From Sulfuriferula nivalis (GTDB taxonomy: Bacteria; Pseudomonadota; Gammaproteobacteria; Burkholderiales; Sulfuriferulaceae), in the NCBI RefSeq assembly GCF_009937995.1, contig NZ_AP021881.1, positions 2,852,001 through 2,916,000 of the forward strand: a stretch of DNA of 64,000 bases. The letters run 5' to 3'. Shown here piece after piece: positions 55,426 through 64,000 of this stretch (its first letter is position 1; each line of letters begins with the position of its first letter). The translations under genes were made by a program, and so were the position numbers. Under the pieces are notes generated by a model. That model saw only the letters and a program-made list of their open reading frames with translations. It made no database searches and was not told the DNA's origin.

Positions 55426-56339
55426 AACAACCCTTTTTCGCTACGGCGACGCTGGATATTCATTTGCACGATTTGATAACCGTCCTGCGTACGCGTTTTT
55501 TGATTAACCCATGCATGACCGTAAATCACTTCATATGTCGCAGGTAGCTTCCCATCCTTGCGTCTGCGCTCAAATGCCGCCTCCAGCGCTTTCCAGCGCG
55601 CACGGCCCATCAAACCCTGATTGCGCCCCGACGTCACATTATGCGCACCGATACCCTTGAGTTCCAGCAACATGGTTTTCAAATCTGCATAAGTTAAGGT
55701 AATGTATTCCATGTCCATGACGGGTGTATTAAATCCCGCGCTCACCAGCACATCACCGATATCATGCATATCAACAAACTCATTCACATGACTGTAGCCA
55801 TCCACTTCAGCAAATGCGGATCGCAGCTCTTTCAAAGTATCGGGGCCAAAGGTCGCGAACATCAGCAACCCGCCTGGCGCCAATACACGGTACAACTCTG
55901 CAAAACTCACATTCAGATCATTACACCACTGCAACGCAAGACTAGACCACACCATATCCACACTGGAAGTTTTCAGGGGAAGATGATCAATATCACCACA
56001 TACGGCATGAAACGGCGTAGCGCCACGTATTTTTTGCCACAAACTGGTCTGAGGTCTGGCGATTTTTAACATGGCTTCCGCCAAATCCAACGCAATAATC
56101 GCGGCATCAGGGTAACGTGCACGCAAATGCTGTGCCCCATAACCCGTACCTGTACCCGCATCAAGTAACGTACCTGGCTGATGTTTGATATAGTCCAGCC
56201 GCTCCAGCATGCGGTCAGCAATCTCGCGTTGCAGCACGGCATTGGCGTCATAGGTTTTCGCTGCTCGATCAAACGCAACACGCACTAAACGCTTATCGAC
56301 AGTCAAAGCGTCGTTTGTCATATCAGGATTATCTTTCAT
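55422..56339 (-). CDS. bioC: Malonyl-ACP O-methyltransferase BioC
   Basis: 305 residues. SAM-binding LLDAGTGTGYGAQHLR, IALDLAEAML and the BioC start FDRAAKTYDANAVLQREIADRM. It methylates malonyl-ACP to start pimeloyl synthesis. ATG 56339 overlaps bioH by 11 bases; ATG 56321 is an alternative. Longer than E. coli BioC (251) through a C-terminal extension (HAWVNQKTRTQDGYQ). Confidence 0.93.
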   Translation of the reverse strand: MKDNPDMTNDALTVDKRLVRVAFDRAAKTYDANAVLQREIADRMLERLDYIKHQPGTLLDAGTGTGYGAQHLRARYPDAAIIALDLAEAMLKIARPQTSLWQKIRGATPFHAVCGDIDHLPLKTSSVDMVWSSLALQWCNDLNVSFAELYRVLAPGGLLMFATFGPDTLKELRSAFAEVDGYSHVNEFVDMHDIGDVLVSAGFNTPVMDMEYITLTYADLKTMLLELKGIGAHNVTSGRNQGLMGRARWKALEAAFERRRKDGKLPATYEVIYGHAWVNQKTRTQDGYQIVQMNIQRRRSEKGLL

Positions 56340-57060
56340 CTAAAAATTCAATTAACGCCGTTTCAAATTCGGTGCGATGCGACAGGAATGGCGCGTGCGA
56401 AGCGCCGGGTATCACATGCAAGCGACCATCCGGCAAAGCGGGTGCCAGCCACTCTGCTGCACATACTGGTGCCAGTTGGTCAAAGCTGCCATGCACGACT
56501 AGCGTCGGCATAGTAATTTGATTCAGCTGGGGGCGTAAATCTGCCTGCAGCAAAATTGTTAGTCCTGCCTGCAATACCGCACTATCGGGCTTGCCGCGCG
56601 CAAACAACAAACTGCGCAGCCGCACCAATACAGCACGCGCCTCCTCGTCGCCACGCGCCTGCAACGCCAGAAAACGCTTCAGCGTCACTTCGTAATTAAC
56701 CGCCAGCTCTTCACCAAACTGCGTAAGTACTTCAGGTGCAATGCCGCAATGCCAGTCAGTCCGTGTGGTAAAACAAGGATTCGCGCCCACCAGCACCAGC
56801 CGCCGTACCCGCTGCGGCATCAATCGCGCCAGTGTCATCGCCACCTGCCCGCCCAGCGACCAGCCACACAGATCAAACAACGGTGGCAACTCGGCGGCAA
56901 TCGCCTCGGCCAGATTTTCCAGCGTATAAGGCGCTACCGCAGCACGCCCGCCATAGCCCGGCATATCCACCAGCTGTGCCCGCTCACCCAACACTTCCGC
57001 CGTTGCCGTCCACACTCCGCTGTGCATACCCCAGCCATGCAACATCACTAACGGCGTCAT
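56329..57060 (-). CDS. bioH: Pimeloyl-ACP methyl ester esterase BioH
   Basis: 243 residues. Alpha/beta hydrolase: LHGWGMHSGVW, nucleophile elbow CGWSLGGQVA, acid VVHGSFDQLAP and His in PGASHAPFLS. It removes the methyl group that BioC added. It overlaps bioF by ATGA. Confidence 0.95.
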   Translation of the reverse strand: MTPLVMLHGWGMHSGVWTATAEVLGERAQLVDMPGYGGRAAVAPYTLENLAEAIAAELPPLFDLCGWSLGGQVAMTLARLMPQRVRRLVLVGANPCFTTRTDWHCGIAPEVLTQFGEELAVNYEVTLKRFLALQARGDEEARAVLVRLRSLLFARGKPDSAVLQAGLTILLQADLRPQLNQITMPTLVVHGSFDQLAPVCAAEWLAPALPDGRLHVIPGASHAPFLSHRTEFETALIEFLDER

Positions 57061-58214
57061 GCGTTACCCATGGCATTTAACAGCAGCGCCACATCGGCTG
57101 CGCTGTGTGCCGCCGACAAGGTAATGCGCAACCGCGCACTGTTGACCGGAACAGTTGGTGGCCGTATCGCTGGCACCAGAATACCCTGCTCCAGCAATGC
57201 GCTGCTAATGGCTAATGTCGCTTCATTGCTGCCGATGATAACCGGCTGTATCGGCGTAGCGCTGTCCAGCAATTCCCACCCCTGCGCCTGCAACCCGTCG
57301 CGCAACTGCATAACCAGTTCACGCAAATGCGTGCGCCTGTCATCGGCACCCGCAATCACTTGCAGACTCGCCAGCAGCGCCGCCGACAATAGTGGTGGTG
57401 TTGCCGTGGTATAGATATAGGTACGCGCTTTTTGCAGCAGCCAAGTGATGACGTCGTGTTCCGCAGCCACCACCGCACCGGCCACACCCGCTGCTTTACC
57501 CAGTGTCGCCATGTAAATAATTCGCGGCGACTGTAAGCCGAAATGCGCCAGCGAGCCGCGACCACCGGCTCCGAGCACGCCAAAACCATGTGCATCGTCG
57601 ACCAGCAGCCAGGCATCATGCGCCTCGCACAATGCCAGCAACGCTGGCAGATCCGCCACATCGCCATCCATGCTGAACACTGCATCAACCAGCACCAGCT
57701 TACTGCGGGCAGTACTCGCGGCCATTAGTCGTTCTAATGCTGCCAGATCATTGTGGGCATAACGGCTGAATTTCGCCCGAGACAGCAGCGCCGCGTCATT
57801 GAGTGAAGCATGATTGAGTTTGTCACCAAACACCTCACCTTCTCTGCCAACCAGCGCGGTCACTACCGCGAGATTAGCCATATAGCCGGTAGAAAACAGC
57901 AAAGCGTCAGGCAAGCCGACAAATTCGGCGAACTTGGTTTCAAATGCATGATGCGCGGTATGATGCCCAGTAATCAGATGCGAAGCGCCGGCACCGACGC
58001 CCATCTCCGGTAAGGCTTGCGCCACTGCCGCAGCCAGTGCAGGATGATTGGCCAGGCCGAGATAATCGTTACTGCAGAATGACAGCAGTTCGCGGCCATC
58101 GACATGCACCCTAGCGTCCTGTGCGCTTTGCAGCATACGCCGCTGGCGCAACAGGCCTTGCTCGCTTAGCGCGGTCAGCCCGCTGCGTATTTCAGAGAGT
58201 GCCGCGAACGTCAT
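57057..58214 (-). CDS. bioF: 8-amino-7-oxononanoate synthase BioF
   Basis: 385 residues. PLP enzyme: SNDYLGLANHPAL, GAGASHLITGHH, DDAHGFGVLGAGGRG, and the PLP Lys in TLGKAAGVAGAVV. It condenses pimeloyl-ACP with alanine. High GC by eye compared with the sulfur genes. Confidence 0.95.
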   Translation of the reverse strand: MTFAALSEIRSGLTALSEQGLLRQRRMLQSAQDARVHVDGRELLSFCSNDYLGLANHPALAAAVAQALPEMGVGAGASHLITGHHTAHHAFETKFAEFVGLPDALLFSTGYMANLAVVTALVGREGEVFGDKLNHASLNDAALLSRAKFSRYAHNDLAALERLMAASTARSKLVLVDAVFSMDGDVADLPALLALCEAHDAWLLVDDAHGFGVLGAGGRGSLAHFGLQSPRIIYMATLGKAAGVAGAVVAAEHDVITWLLQKARTYIYTTATPPLLSAALLASLQVIAGADDRRTHLRELVMQLRDGLQAQGWELLDSATPIQPVIIGSNEATLAISSALLEQGILVPAIRPPTVPVNSARLRITLSAAHSAADVALLLNAMGNA

Positions 58215-58223
58215 TGACCCGCC

Positions 58224-59213
58224 TTAACCGCAGGTATTACAAGCCGCAGCACCTTGTGGCTGTATGCCCAGTTTGGCCAGCAGATCACGATCACGCTGCA
58301 CGTCCGGGTTCCCTGTGGTCAGCAGCTTCTCGCCGTAAAATATTGAATTCGCACCAGCCAGGAAACACAAGGCCTGAATAGCTTCAGACATCGCGCTGCG
58401 TCCGGCCGATAAACGCACATAACTCTTGGACAGCACGATGCGCGCCACTGCGATAGTACGCACAAACTCCAGCTGATCCAGCGCTTCGGTATCCTGCAAC
58501 GGCGTACCTTCTACTTGCACCAGCATGTTGATAGGTACCGATTCAGGTTGCGGTGTCAGATTCGCCAATTGCGCAATCAGACCGGCACGTTGCGTACGCG
58601 ATTCACCCATGCCAACGATACCGCCGCAGCACACGTTGATTTCAGCGCCACGCACGCGCTCGAGCGTGTCCAGTCGGTCCTGATAGGTGCGGGTGGTAAT
58701 CACCTCACCGTAGAATTCCGGTGCGGTATCGAGATTGTGGTTGTAGTAATCCAGACCGGCGACTTTCAACTGCTCGGCCTGCCCGTCTTTGAGCATTCCC
58801 AGAGTGGCACAAGCTTCCAGACCCAAATCCTTGATACCTTTCACCATTGCCAGCACCGGCTCCAGATCACGCTGCTTGGGGCCGCGCCAAGCAGCACCCA
58901 TACAGAAACGGGTAGCACCGGCTTCTTTGGCGGCACGCGCAGCGGTCATCACCGTATCAATATCAAGCAACAGATCAGCTTCAACATCGGTGCTGTAACG
59001 CGCCGCCTGCGGGCAGTAGCCACAATCTTCTGAGCAACCACCCGTTTTTATCGACATTAATGTCGATAACTGCACGGTATTTGCATCAAAATGTTCACGG
59101 TGCACAGTCTGCGCACGGAAGATCAGATCATTAAATGGCAAGGCAAATATTGCCTCAATATCGGCTACACGCCATTTTGCTGATTCAGTTACAGGTTGTG
59201 TCATATCGTTCAT
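58224..59213 (-). CDS. bioB: Biotin synthase BioB
   Basis: 329 residues. Radical SAM CxxxCxxC in [16 protein letters not shown]; [2Fe-2S] ligands in [23 protein letters not shown] and the Arg in [10 protein letters not shown]. It inserts sulfur into dethiobiotin. ATG 59213 with AGAGG upstream is chosen; it overlaps the stop of the preceding membrane protein gene as ATGA. Confidence 0.96.
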   Translation of the reverse strand: MNDMTQPVTESAKWRVADIEAIFALPFNDLIFRAQTVHREHFDANTVQLSTLMSIKTGGCSEDCGYCPQAARYSTDVEADLLLDIDTVMTAARAAKEAGATRFCMGAAWRGPKQRDLEPVLAMVKGIKDLGLEACATLGMLKDGQAEQLKVAGLDYYNHNLDTAPEFYGEVITTRTYQDRLDTLERVRGAEINVCCGGIVGMGESRTQRAGLIAQLANLTPQPESVPINMLVQVEGTPLQDTEALDQLEFVRTIAVARIVLSKSYVRLSAGRSAMSEAIQALCFLAGANSIFYGEKLLTTGNPDVQRDRDLLAKLGIQPQGAAACNTCG

Positions 59214-59635
59214 TGTTCTACCTCTACAGTTAAATCTTCCCAATTTTCACGACCAGCGCGAATTATGTCCCAAATACCAAATGGCACGACGACGGCAACT
59301 ATAATCAGCCACACCACAACCCAGCCATAAAAATTACCAAACAGGGTATGTGTGGACAAACCTAATTCATGCGAAATAATCGGCTCGAGCAAGAAATTAA
59401 TCGGCTGGCCAAAAATCACCATCGCACCCGTTATTCCATAAAATCGATATCCTGAGATACGGTTGTAATACACAGCACGCGGATTAGGGTGATGCGCAAC
59501 TGTGGCGTAAGCAAAAATGGATATCGCCACCCAAACCATCAACAATGGAGCGATGAGAGTCGCAACTATACTGGCGATATTAAACAACCGTGCAGCAAAT
59601 AACGCACTTTTGCCTGTAACTATTTTGGTTGCCAT
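59210..59635 (-). CDS. Small membrane protein of unknown function upstream of bioB
   Basis: 141 residues with about three hydrophobic segments ([25 protein letters not shown], read in parts; [33 protein letters not shown]) and an acidic C-terminus ([10 protein letters not shown]). Not recognised. The frame extends upstream to 59830 into comF, but ATG 59635 starts a sensible membrane protein. It overlaps bioB by ATGA, so it is co-translated with biotin synthase. No known biotin transporter signature. Confidence 0.75.
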   Translation of the reverse strand: MATKIVTGKSALFAARLFNIASIVATLIAPLLMVWVAISIFAYATVAHHPNPRAVYYNRISGYRFYGITGAMVIFGQPINFLLEPIISHELGLSTHTLFGNFYGWVVVWLIIVAVVVPFGIWDIIRAGRENWEDLTVEVEQ

Positions 59636-59694
59636 GAGTGTACTCAGATACAATAAATATCTAATTTTGTGGGATTTGCATGAGATAGTCAATT

Positions 59695-60402
59695 TTGAAT
59701 AGCACGGCATTAAACATCTGCTTAAATTTTGCACAAAGCCTGTTTCCGCAGAACTGCTATTTATGTGGTGCACTGGCAGGACTGTACCCTGTATGCGCCG
59801 ACTGTCGCGCTGATTTAACGCTGCACTCAACTGCCGCTTGCCCGATTTGCGCCTACCCTACAGCACAGGGTGAAATATGCGGCCAGTGTTTACGTCGACC
59901 GCCCGCTTACCAACGCACTCTCGCAGGCTATCGTTATGAATTTCCGACCAACAAACTAATCCATGGCCTGAAATATCAGCACCAATTCGCATTAGTCGAC
60001 ACACTCATCGCACCGTTGCTCGAATCAGCGCAGGCAACCCCAAGTCCCGACGCGCTGCTTGCTATGCCGCTACACCCGCAACGCTTACGTGAACGTGGTT
60101 ACAATCAGGCGCAACTACTTGCTGCCGCACTCAGTCGCCAATTGCATATCCCATTATTAACACTCGCTGCAGAACGCAGCCGTAACACTCGACCTCAAAC
60201 TGGCCTGCCTCTCACTGAACGGCATGCAAACATCAAAAACGCATTTACTACCGATGCGCAGCAAGTCACTGGCAAACATATAGCCATCATCGACGACGTA
60301 ATGACCAGCGGCAGCACACTGAACAGCCTTGCCCACAGTTTGAAATCAGCAGGGGCAAGTGAAGTCAGTTGCTGGGTGGTTACACGTGCGGTGCTTAAAT
60401 AA
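59695..60402 (+). CDS. comF: ComF/GntX-family phosphoribosyltransferase-like protein
   Basis: 235 residues. N-terminal zinc-binding Cys pairs (CYLCGA, CADC, CPICAYP, CGQCLRRPP), then a PRTase domain with RGYNQAQLLA and the PRPP loop IAIIDDVMTSGSTL. Role in DNA uptake in some bacteria; exact function unclear. The start is TTG 59695. ComF is often beside bio genes in proteobacteria. Confidence 0.9.
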   Translation: MNSTALNICLNFAQSLFPQNCYLCGALAGLYPVCADCRADLTLHSTAACPICAYPTAQGEICGQCLRRPPAYQRTLAGYRYEFPTNKLIHGLKYQHQFALVDTLIAPLLESAQATPSPDALLAMPLHPQRLRERGYNQAQLLAAALSRQLHIPLLTLAAERSRNTRPQTGLPLTERHANIKNAFTTDAQQVTGKHIAIIDDVMTSGSTLNSLAHSLKSAGASEVSCWVVTRAVLK

Positions 60403-60404
60403 TC

Positions 60405-61775
60405 CTAGGTAACCACTGGCGAAAAACGCACTACCATCCGCGTTCCGCGCCCTAGTTCTGGCGTCAGGATTTCCAGCGTTGCGCCATGTAACTTGGCGAT
60501 CTCATCAACGATAGCCAAGCCTAAACCGCAGCCATTACCAGGACTGCCATCGACACGATAAAAACGTTCTAACACTCGCCGCCTTAAAGACTCAGGAATT
60601 CCCAATCCGTTATCTTCTACCTCCAGCACGGCACCGGCAGCAGTTTGATAACAGCGCACGGTAATATAGCCATTTTCCAGGGTGTAGCGTATGGCGTTAT
60701 CAAGCAAATTAGTAATAAGCTCCGTTAACAACAATTTGTCGCCTGTTACCACCGTTTCCGACAACTCAAAACCCAGATCAAGTTTCTTGACCTGCGCCCG
60801 AACCAGCATTAACCCGATCAAAGGCTCTACCAGTTGCGCCAAATCAAGACGTTGCATGCTGACCAAATGCATAGCACCCGGCTCTACCCGGGCAAGTGTA
60901 AGCAGCTGATTGGCAAGATGAGTAGCACGTTGGGTCGCATCCAGTAACTGAGTAAAAATAGCATGCACATCTGCTGGCATATCCATACGCAGCGCGAGTT
61001 CCACCTGGGTTTGCAGACCTGCCAGCGGCGTGCGCAACTGGTGAGCTGCATTGGCCAAAAAACGTTGTTGCCCATCAATGGCCGCCTCGAGATTAGACAG
61101 CAAGTTATTCAAGGCATGTACTACCGGAAGCACCTCTATAGGCACATTAGATTCTGGCACTGCGCGCAAATCATTGAGCGAACGTCGGGTAATCTCATTT
61201 TTTAATTTCTGTAACGGCACTAATCCGCGACTGATACCAAAACCAACCAAAACCACGGCCGCCAGCGTAATAATGATGGAAGGCAAAATCATAATCAGCA
61301 AAGTTTCATATAAATTGCGATCACGCTTGGTCAAGGTCTCTGCGATCTGGACTATCACATCATCATCACTGCCATCAAGCGTAAGCCGTATCGCCGCCAC
61401 ACGAATATCCCTGCCTTTAAACTTGGCAGAATAGAACTGTGGTTTGTATCCGACGTTAGATGGCACACTCAAATTGAGTGTGCCCGTATACAGCTTGTTC
61501 GTTGGCGAGACCACCTGATAGTAGACGCTGTCATAAGCATCGGTAAATAATGAATGCAAAGACTCGGGTGACAAGGTGATGATGGGCGGCGCACCCTTTT
61601 GCAGTTGTATATGCTGACTCAGCACTTGTATGGGATCCAACAAGGCTTTATCGAATGCGCTAGTCGCTGACTTGTCGGCCACATAAAACGCCCCTACCGA
61701 GGCGAGCGTCAACAAGCTCAACAACGGTATGAGCAGCCAGGTCAGCAGCGATTTTTTAAGGCTAGGCACTCGCAT
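60405..61775 (-). CDS. Sensor histidine kinase (TctE/QseC-like)
   Basis: 456 residues. TM1 (about 9-30), a periplasmic 2CSK_N-type sensor (about 35-150), TM2 (about 157-180), HAMP-like linker, phosphoacceptor His in ANAAHQLRTPLAG (about 242), N box TELITNLLDNAIRYT and G2 box GCGLGLAIVDEIAKLHG. ATG 61775 is chosen; it overlaps the response regulator stop by 14 bases. The signal is unknown; a metal is plausible from the neighbouring RND pump. Confidence 0.88.
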   Translation of the reverse strand: MRVPSLKKSLLTWLLIPLLSLLTLASVGAFYVADKSATSAFDKALLDPIQVLSQHIQLQKGAPPIITLSPESLHSLFTDAYDSVYYQVVSPTNKLYTGTLNLSVPSNVGYKPQFYSAKFKGRDIRVAAIRLTLDGSDDDVIVQIAETLTKRDRNLYETLLIMILPSIIITLAAVVLVGFGISRGLVPLQKLKNEITRRSLNDLRAVPESNVPIEVLPVVHALNNLLSNLEAAIDGQQRFLANAAHQLRTPLAGLQTQVELALRMDMPADVHAIFTQLLDATQRATHLANQLLTLARVEPGAMHLVSMQRLDLAQLVEPLIGLMLVRAQVKKLDLGFELSETVVTGDKLLLTELITNLLDNAIRYTLENGYITVRCYQTAAGAVLEVEDNGLGIPESLRRRVLERFYRVDGSPGNGCGLGLAIVDEIAKLHGATLEILTPELGRGTRMVVRFSPVVT

Positions 61776-62448
61776 GCTGCGTATTTTCAGATTCCAGCAA
61801 ATAGCCAAAGCCACGGATCGTGCGTATGAACACACCAGCAGGATCCAGCTTGCTACGCAGTCGGGACATATACACTTCGATCGCATTAGGGCTTATCGAT
61901 TCATCCCAGCTGCAAACTGCCTGCAGTATCTTTTCCTTGCTGAGCACCTGCCCTTGACGCATCAGCAAATACTCCAGTATTCCCCATTCCCGCGCGGTCA
62001 AATTCAGCGGGGTTTCACCCAGCCATGCCCGATGTGACAAGGTATCCAGCATCAGCGTGCCGCAGTTAAGTTGTGGGCTGTTGACCTGCGTACCACGCCG
62101 CACCAGAGCACGTAATCGGGCTTCAAATTCACTCAAGGCAAAGGGCTTAATCATATAATCATCCGCACCCAGATCCAGACCACGCACTCTGTCGTTGACT
62201 GCATCTCGCGCTGTTAAAATCAGCACCGGACAGGTTTGTCCCCGAGTACGCATATGTTTAAGCACAGTAAAGCCATCGATACCCGGCAAACCAATATCCA
62301 GCACCACCAGATCATACGTTTCTGCAGTCAAGGCCAGATCGGCGCGTTCTCCACTGTTAACACGATCGACCGCATAACCCGTTTGATCCAGAGCGCGAAC
62401 CAGTCCCGCAGCCAACAAATCATCATCTTCAACTATTAATACTCGCAT
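61762..62448 (-). CDS. OmpR-family response regulator (TctD/QseB-like)
   Basis: 228 residues. Receiver with phosphoacceptor Asp in LVVLDIGLPGIDGF, acidic pocket IVEDDDLLA, Lys in YMIKPFALSE; C-terminal winged helix with LTAREWGILEYLLMRQG and the IRTIRGFGYLL end. The ATG follows the czcA-type stop without any gap (TAAATG), with GAGG inside the pump gene as ribosome binding site. Confidence 0.92.
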   Translation of the reverse strand: MRVLIVEDDDLLAAGLVRALDQTGYAVDRVNSGERADLALTAETYDLVVLDIGLPGIDGFTVLKHMRTRGQTCPVLILTARDAVNDRVRGLDLGADDYMIKPFALSEFEARLRALVRRGTQVNSPQLNCGTLMLDTLSHRAWLGETPLNLTAREWGILEYLLMRQGQVLSKEKILQAVCSWDESISPNAIEVYMSRLRSKLDPAGVFIRTIRGFGYLLESENTQHASA

Positions 62449-64000
62449 TTATTCCTCACTCGGTTTAGGTGACGTTGCATTCCGCTGAAATACCAACGGC
62501 AGAAGTAGCAATGTAAACAAAGTGGCAGAAACGATACCACCGACGATAACCACGGCAAAAGGACGCTGTGTTTCCGAGCCTATGCCATGTGAAAGTGCAG
62601 CTGGCAGCAGGCCCAGGCCCGCCATCAACGCTGTCATCAAAATAGGGCGTAACCGCTGTACAGCACCTTCCATCACAGCGGTACGCATGTCTGCACCATT
62701 ACGCAACAGATCAATAATCTGCTCCATCATGATCACACCATTTTGCACAGAAATACCCGCTACTGCGATAAACCCTACCGCTGCTGATACGGACAAATGC
62801 AAGCCTGCCAGACCCAGACCGGCAATACCGCCTATCAAAGTAAACGGCACCATCATCAGCACCATACTGGCCAGACGCATGGATCTGAACGCCCAGAATA
62901 ACAGCGCAAATATCATAAACAGACTAATCGGCACAATGACCTTTAGCCGCTTCATGGCGCGTTGCTGGTTCTCGAATTGCCCACCCCAGGTAATGCTATA
63001 TCCGGGCGGCAATACAACTTGCTCCTTCACTTTCTGTTGCGCTTCAGCCACGAAACCGCCCTGGTCGCGCCCCAGTATGTTGGATTTTATCGACACATTG
63101 CGCCCACCGCCCTCGCGACTAATTCGGGAAGCGCCCTGCTTGACGCCAATACGCGCAATATCACCTAACGCGACAGTTCCTGCACCATTAGGTAATGCCA
63201 CTTGCAAATTGGCTACGTCATCAACCGCTTCACGATAATCTTTTTCCATACGTAAGGTGACATCAAATCGACGTTCGCCTTCATAAAAATCATTCACCAC
63301 CAGTCCACCCAGTGCAGTTTGAATCACGCTATTGGCATCAGCCACATTAATGCCCAGACGTCCCATTTTGGCTCTGTCCAACACAATATTCAGCTCGGTC
63401 TGCCCACCTACCTGTATCGCCGCTACGTCAGTCGCACCCGGCACTTTGCTAAGTATCGAAGCGATCTGGTCGGCTTTATCCTGCAGAATTTCCAGGTCAG
63501 GGCCGAACACCTTGACCGAAATCTCACCCTTCACCCCGGACATCGCTTCTTCAACGTTATCCTGTATGACCTGAGAGAAGTTAGTCGGCAAGCCAGGAAT
63601 AGACTTCAGCTTAGCCGTCATGCTTGCGATCAAGTCCTCTTTGGTCGCAAAACGCCAGGTATCGTGTGGGTTCAAGTCCGCCAGTATTTCCATATTGTTC
63701 GGCCCTTTAGGATCAGTCCCGTCATCCGGTCGGCCAACCTGGGTAATAATATTGCCTACTTCAGGGTAGCTGCGCAGTATGGCACGCACCTGCCGCTCGA
63801 CTTCCTTAGTTTTATCCAGTGCAGTTTGCGGTGGCAAGCTGATGGTCAGCCAGATATTACCCTCATCCAGCTTAGGCAAAAACTCGCTACCCAGCATCGG
63901 CGCACCTGCCAACGCCACCACCAGTAACGCGATCGAACCTGCCAGTATCATCTTGTAACGATCAGCAGCCCAGATTAGCAGTCCACGATATCGTTTTTGC
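62449..64000 (-). CDS. Heavy-metal-type RND efflux pump inner membrane protein (CzcA/CusA-like), C-terminal half
   Basis: The frame is open to the right edge (517 codons inside the window), so the N-terminus is missing. Features: GSEFLPKLDEGNIWLT, QVGRPDDGTDPKGPNNME, ISVKVFGPDLE, GGRNVSIKSNILGRDQGGF (read in parts), and the C-terminal TM block with FALLFWAFRS and MMEQIID. The GxNxxxIxxNxxGRD/GxF pattern and LDEGxxW start are typical of CzcA/CusA rather than drug RND pumps. It exports metal ions with a membrane fusion protein and outer membrane factor, presumably encoded upstream. The metal cannot be told from this part. Confidence 0.9.
   Translation of the reverse strand, partial: QKRYRGLLIWAADRYKMILAGSIALLVVALAGAPMLGSEFLPKLDEGNIWLTISLPPQTALDKTKEVERQVRAILRSYPEVGNIITQVGRPDDGTDPKGPNNMEILADLNPHDTWRFATKEDLIASMTAKLKSIPGLPTNFSQVIQDNVEEAMSGVKGEISVKVFGPDLEILQDKADQIASILSKVPGATDVAAIQVGGQTELNIVLDRAKMGRLGINVADANSVIQTALGGLVVNDFYEGERRFDVTLRMEKDYREAVDDVANLQVALPNGAGTVALGDIARIGVKQGASRISREGGGRNVSIKSNILGRDQGGFVAEAQQKVKEQVVLPPGYSITWGGQFENQQRAMKRLKVIVPISLFMIFALLFWAFRSMRLASMVLMMVPFTLIGGIAGLGLAGLHLSVSAAVGFIAVAGISVQNGVIMMEQIIDLLRNGADMRTAVMEGAVQRLRPILMTALMAGLGLLPAALSHGIGSETQRPFAVVIVGGIVSATLFTLLLLPLVFQRNATSPKPSEE

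Noticed and set aside
59636-59830. N-terminal extension of the membrane protein upstream of bioB
   Set aside because: It would overlap comF head-on and adds a non-membrane, Ser/Arg-rich stretch; ATG 59635 is sufficient.
62522-63927. Long plus-strand frames (238 and 202 codons) opposite the RND pump
   Set aside because: They are antisense to conserved RND sequence; their length follows from the GC-rich codon pattern.
62449-64000. Truncated RND pump pseudogene
   Set aside because: The frame is open through to base 64000 and conserved up to that point; the truncation is only the window edge.

Overview
The window is a chromosome segment of a chemolithotrophic, sulfur-oxidising betaproteobacterium. 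It is most like the Sulfuricellaceae/Nitrosomonadales (Sulfuricella/Sulfuriferula type). This placement is inferred from gene content: an sHdr-lipoate sulfur oxidation locus, SoeABC sulfite dehydrogenase, and classic proteobacterial housekeeping clusters (lptD/amgK-murU, pepP-ubiH-ubiI-like, pilBCD-coaE-zapD-yacG, bioBFHCD). No rRNA, tRNA, insertion sequence, phage gene or CRISPR array was seen. Coding density is very high. No gene-free stretch exceeds about 300 bases; the largest gaps are 33759-34019, 15708-15963, 14218-14468 and 27728-27955.

Layout. 1-7.8 kb: the 5' part of lptD (minus strand, cut by the window edge), divergent from amgK-murU. These are followed in one tightly packed plus-strand run by an unknown 146-residue protein, pepP, two ubiquinone hydroxylases, dsbC and a methyltransferase. 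8.4-13.1 kb: two tandem, clearly paralogous GGDEF-EAL membrane proteins. 13.1-15.7 kb (minus): a pseudouridine-synthase-like protein that appears to lack its catalytic motif, a PhnA/YjdM zinc-ribbon protein and a FadL-type outer membrane channel.

15.9-33.8 kb (all minus strand) is the core of the window. In transcription order it reads soeA-soeB-soeC, rhd-tusA-dsrE2, [promoter] shdrC1-B1-A-hyp-C2-B2, lbpA-like, dsrE3-like, lbpA, lipS1-sLpl(AB)-lipT-lipS2, terminator. Read together, rhodanese, TusA and DsrE proteins relay sulfane sulfur to the cytoplasmic sHdr complex. sHdr works with the lipoyl carrier LbpA and releases sulfite, which SoeABC oxidises to sulfate, feeding electrons to quinone. 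The lip genes are a dedicated assembly line that makes lipoate on LbpA. This block looks more AT-rich by eye (about 40-45% GC) than the biotin genes (about 55-60%).

34-46.8 kb: a GTG-started unknown 101-residue gene divergent from soeA, a CNNM/CorC transporter, pilB-pilC-pilD-coaE-zapD-yacG, rpiA, ilvA, slt and bioA. 46.9-50.2 kb: trxA, rho with a structured leader, mltA and a small Rof-like (Rho-inhibitor-type) protein. 50.2-54.7 kb: a PhnD-like periplasmic binding protein translationally coupled to a 1215-residue PAS-GGDEF-EAL protein ending in a chemoreceptor zinc-binding (CZB) domain. 54.8-59.6 kb: a small membrane protein plus bioB-F-H-C-D. 59.7-64 kb: comF, then an RND metal-type efflux pump followed by its probable two-component system, with the pump running off the right edge.

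Candidates for new biology: the coupled LbpA-like/DsrE3 pair, the unknown protein divergent from soeA, the PhnD-like/GGDEF-EAL-CZB signalling pair, the degenerate pseudouridine synthase, and the regulatory DNA and RNA hairpins of the sHdr-lip operon.
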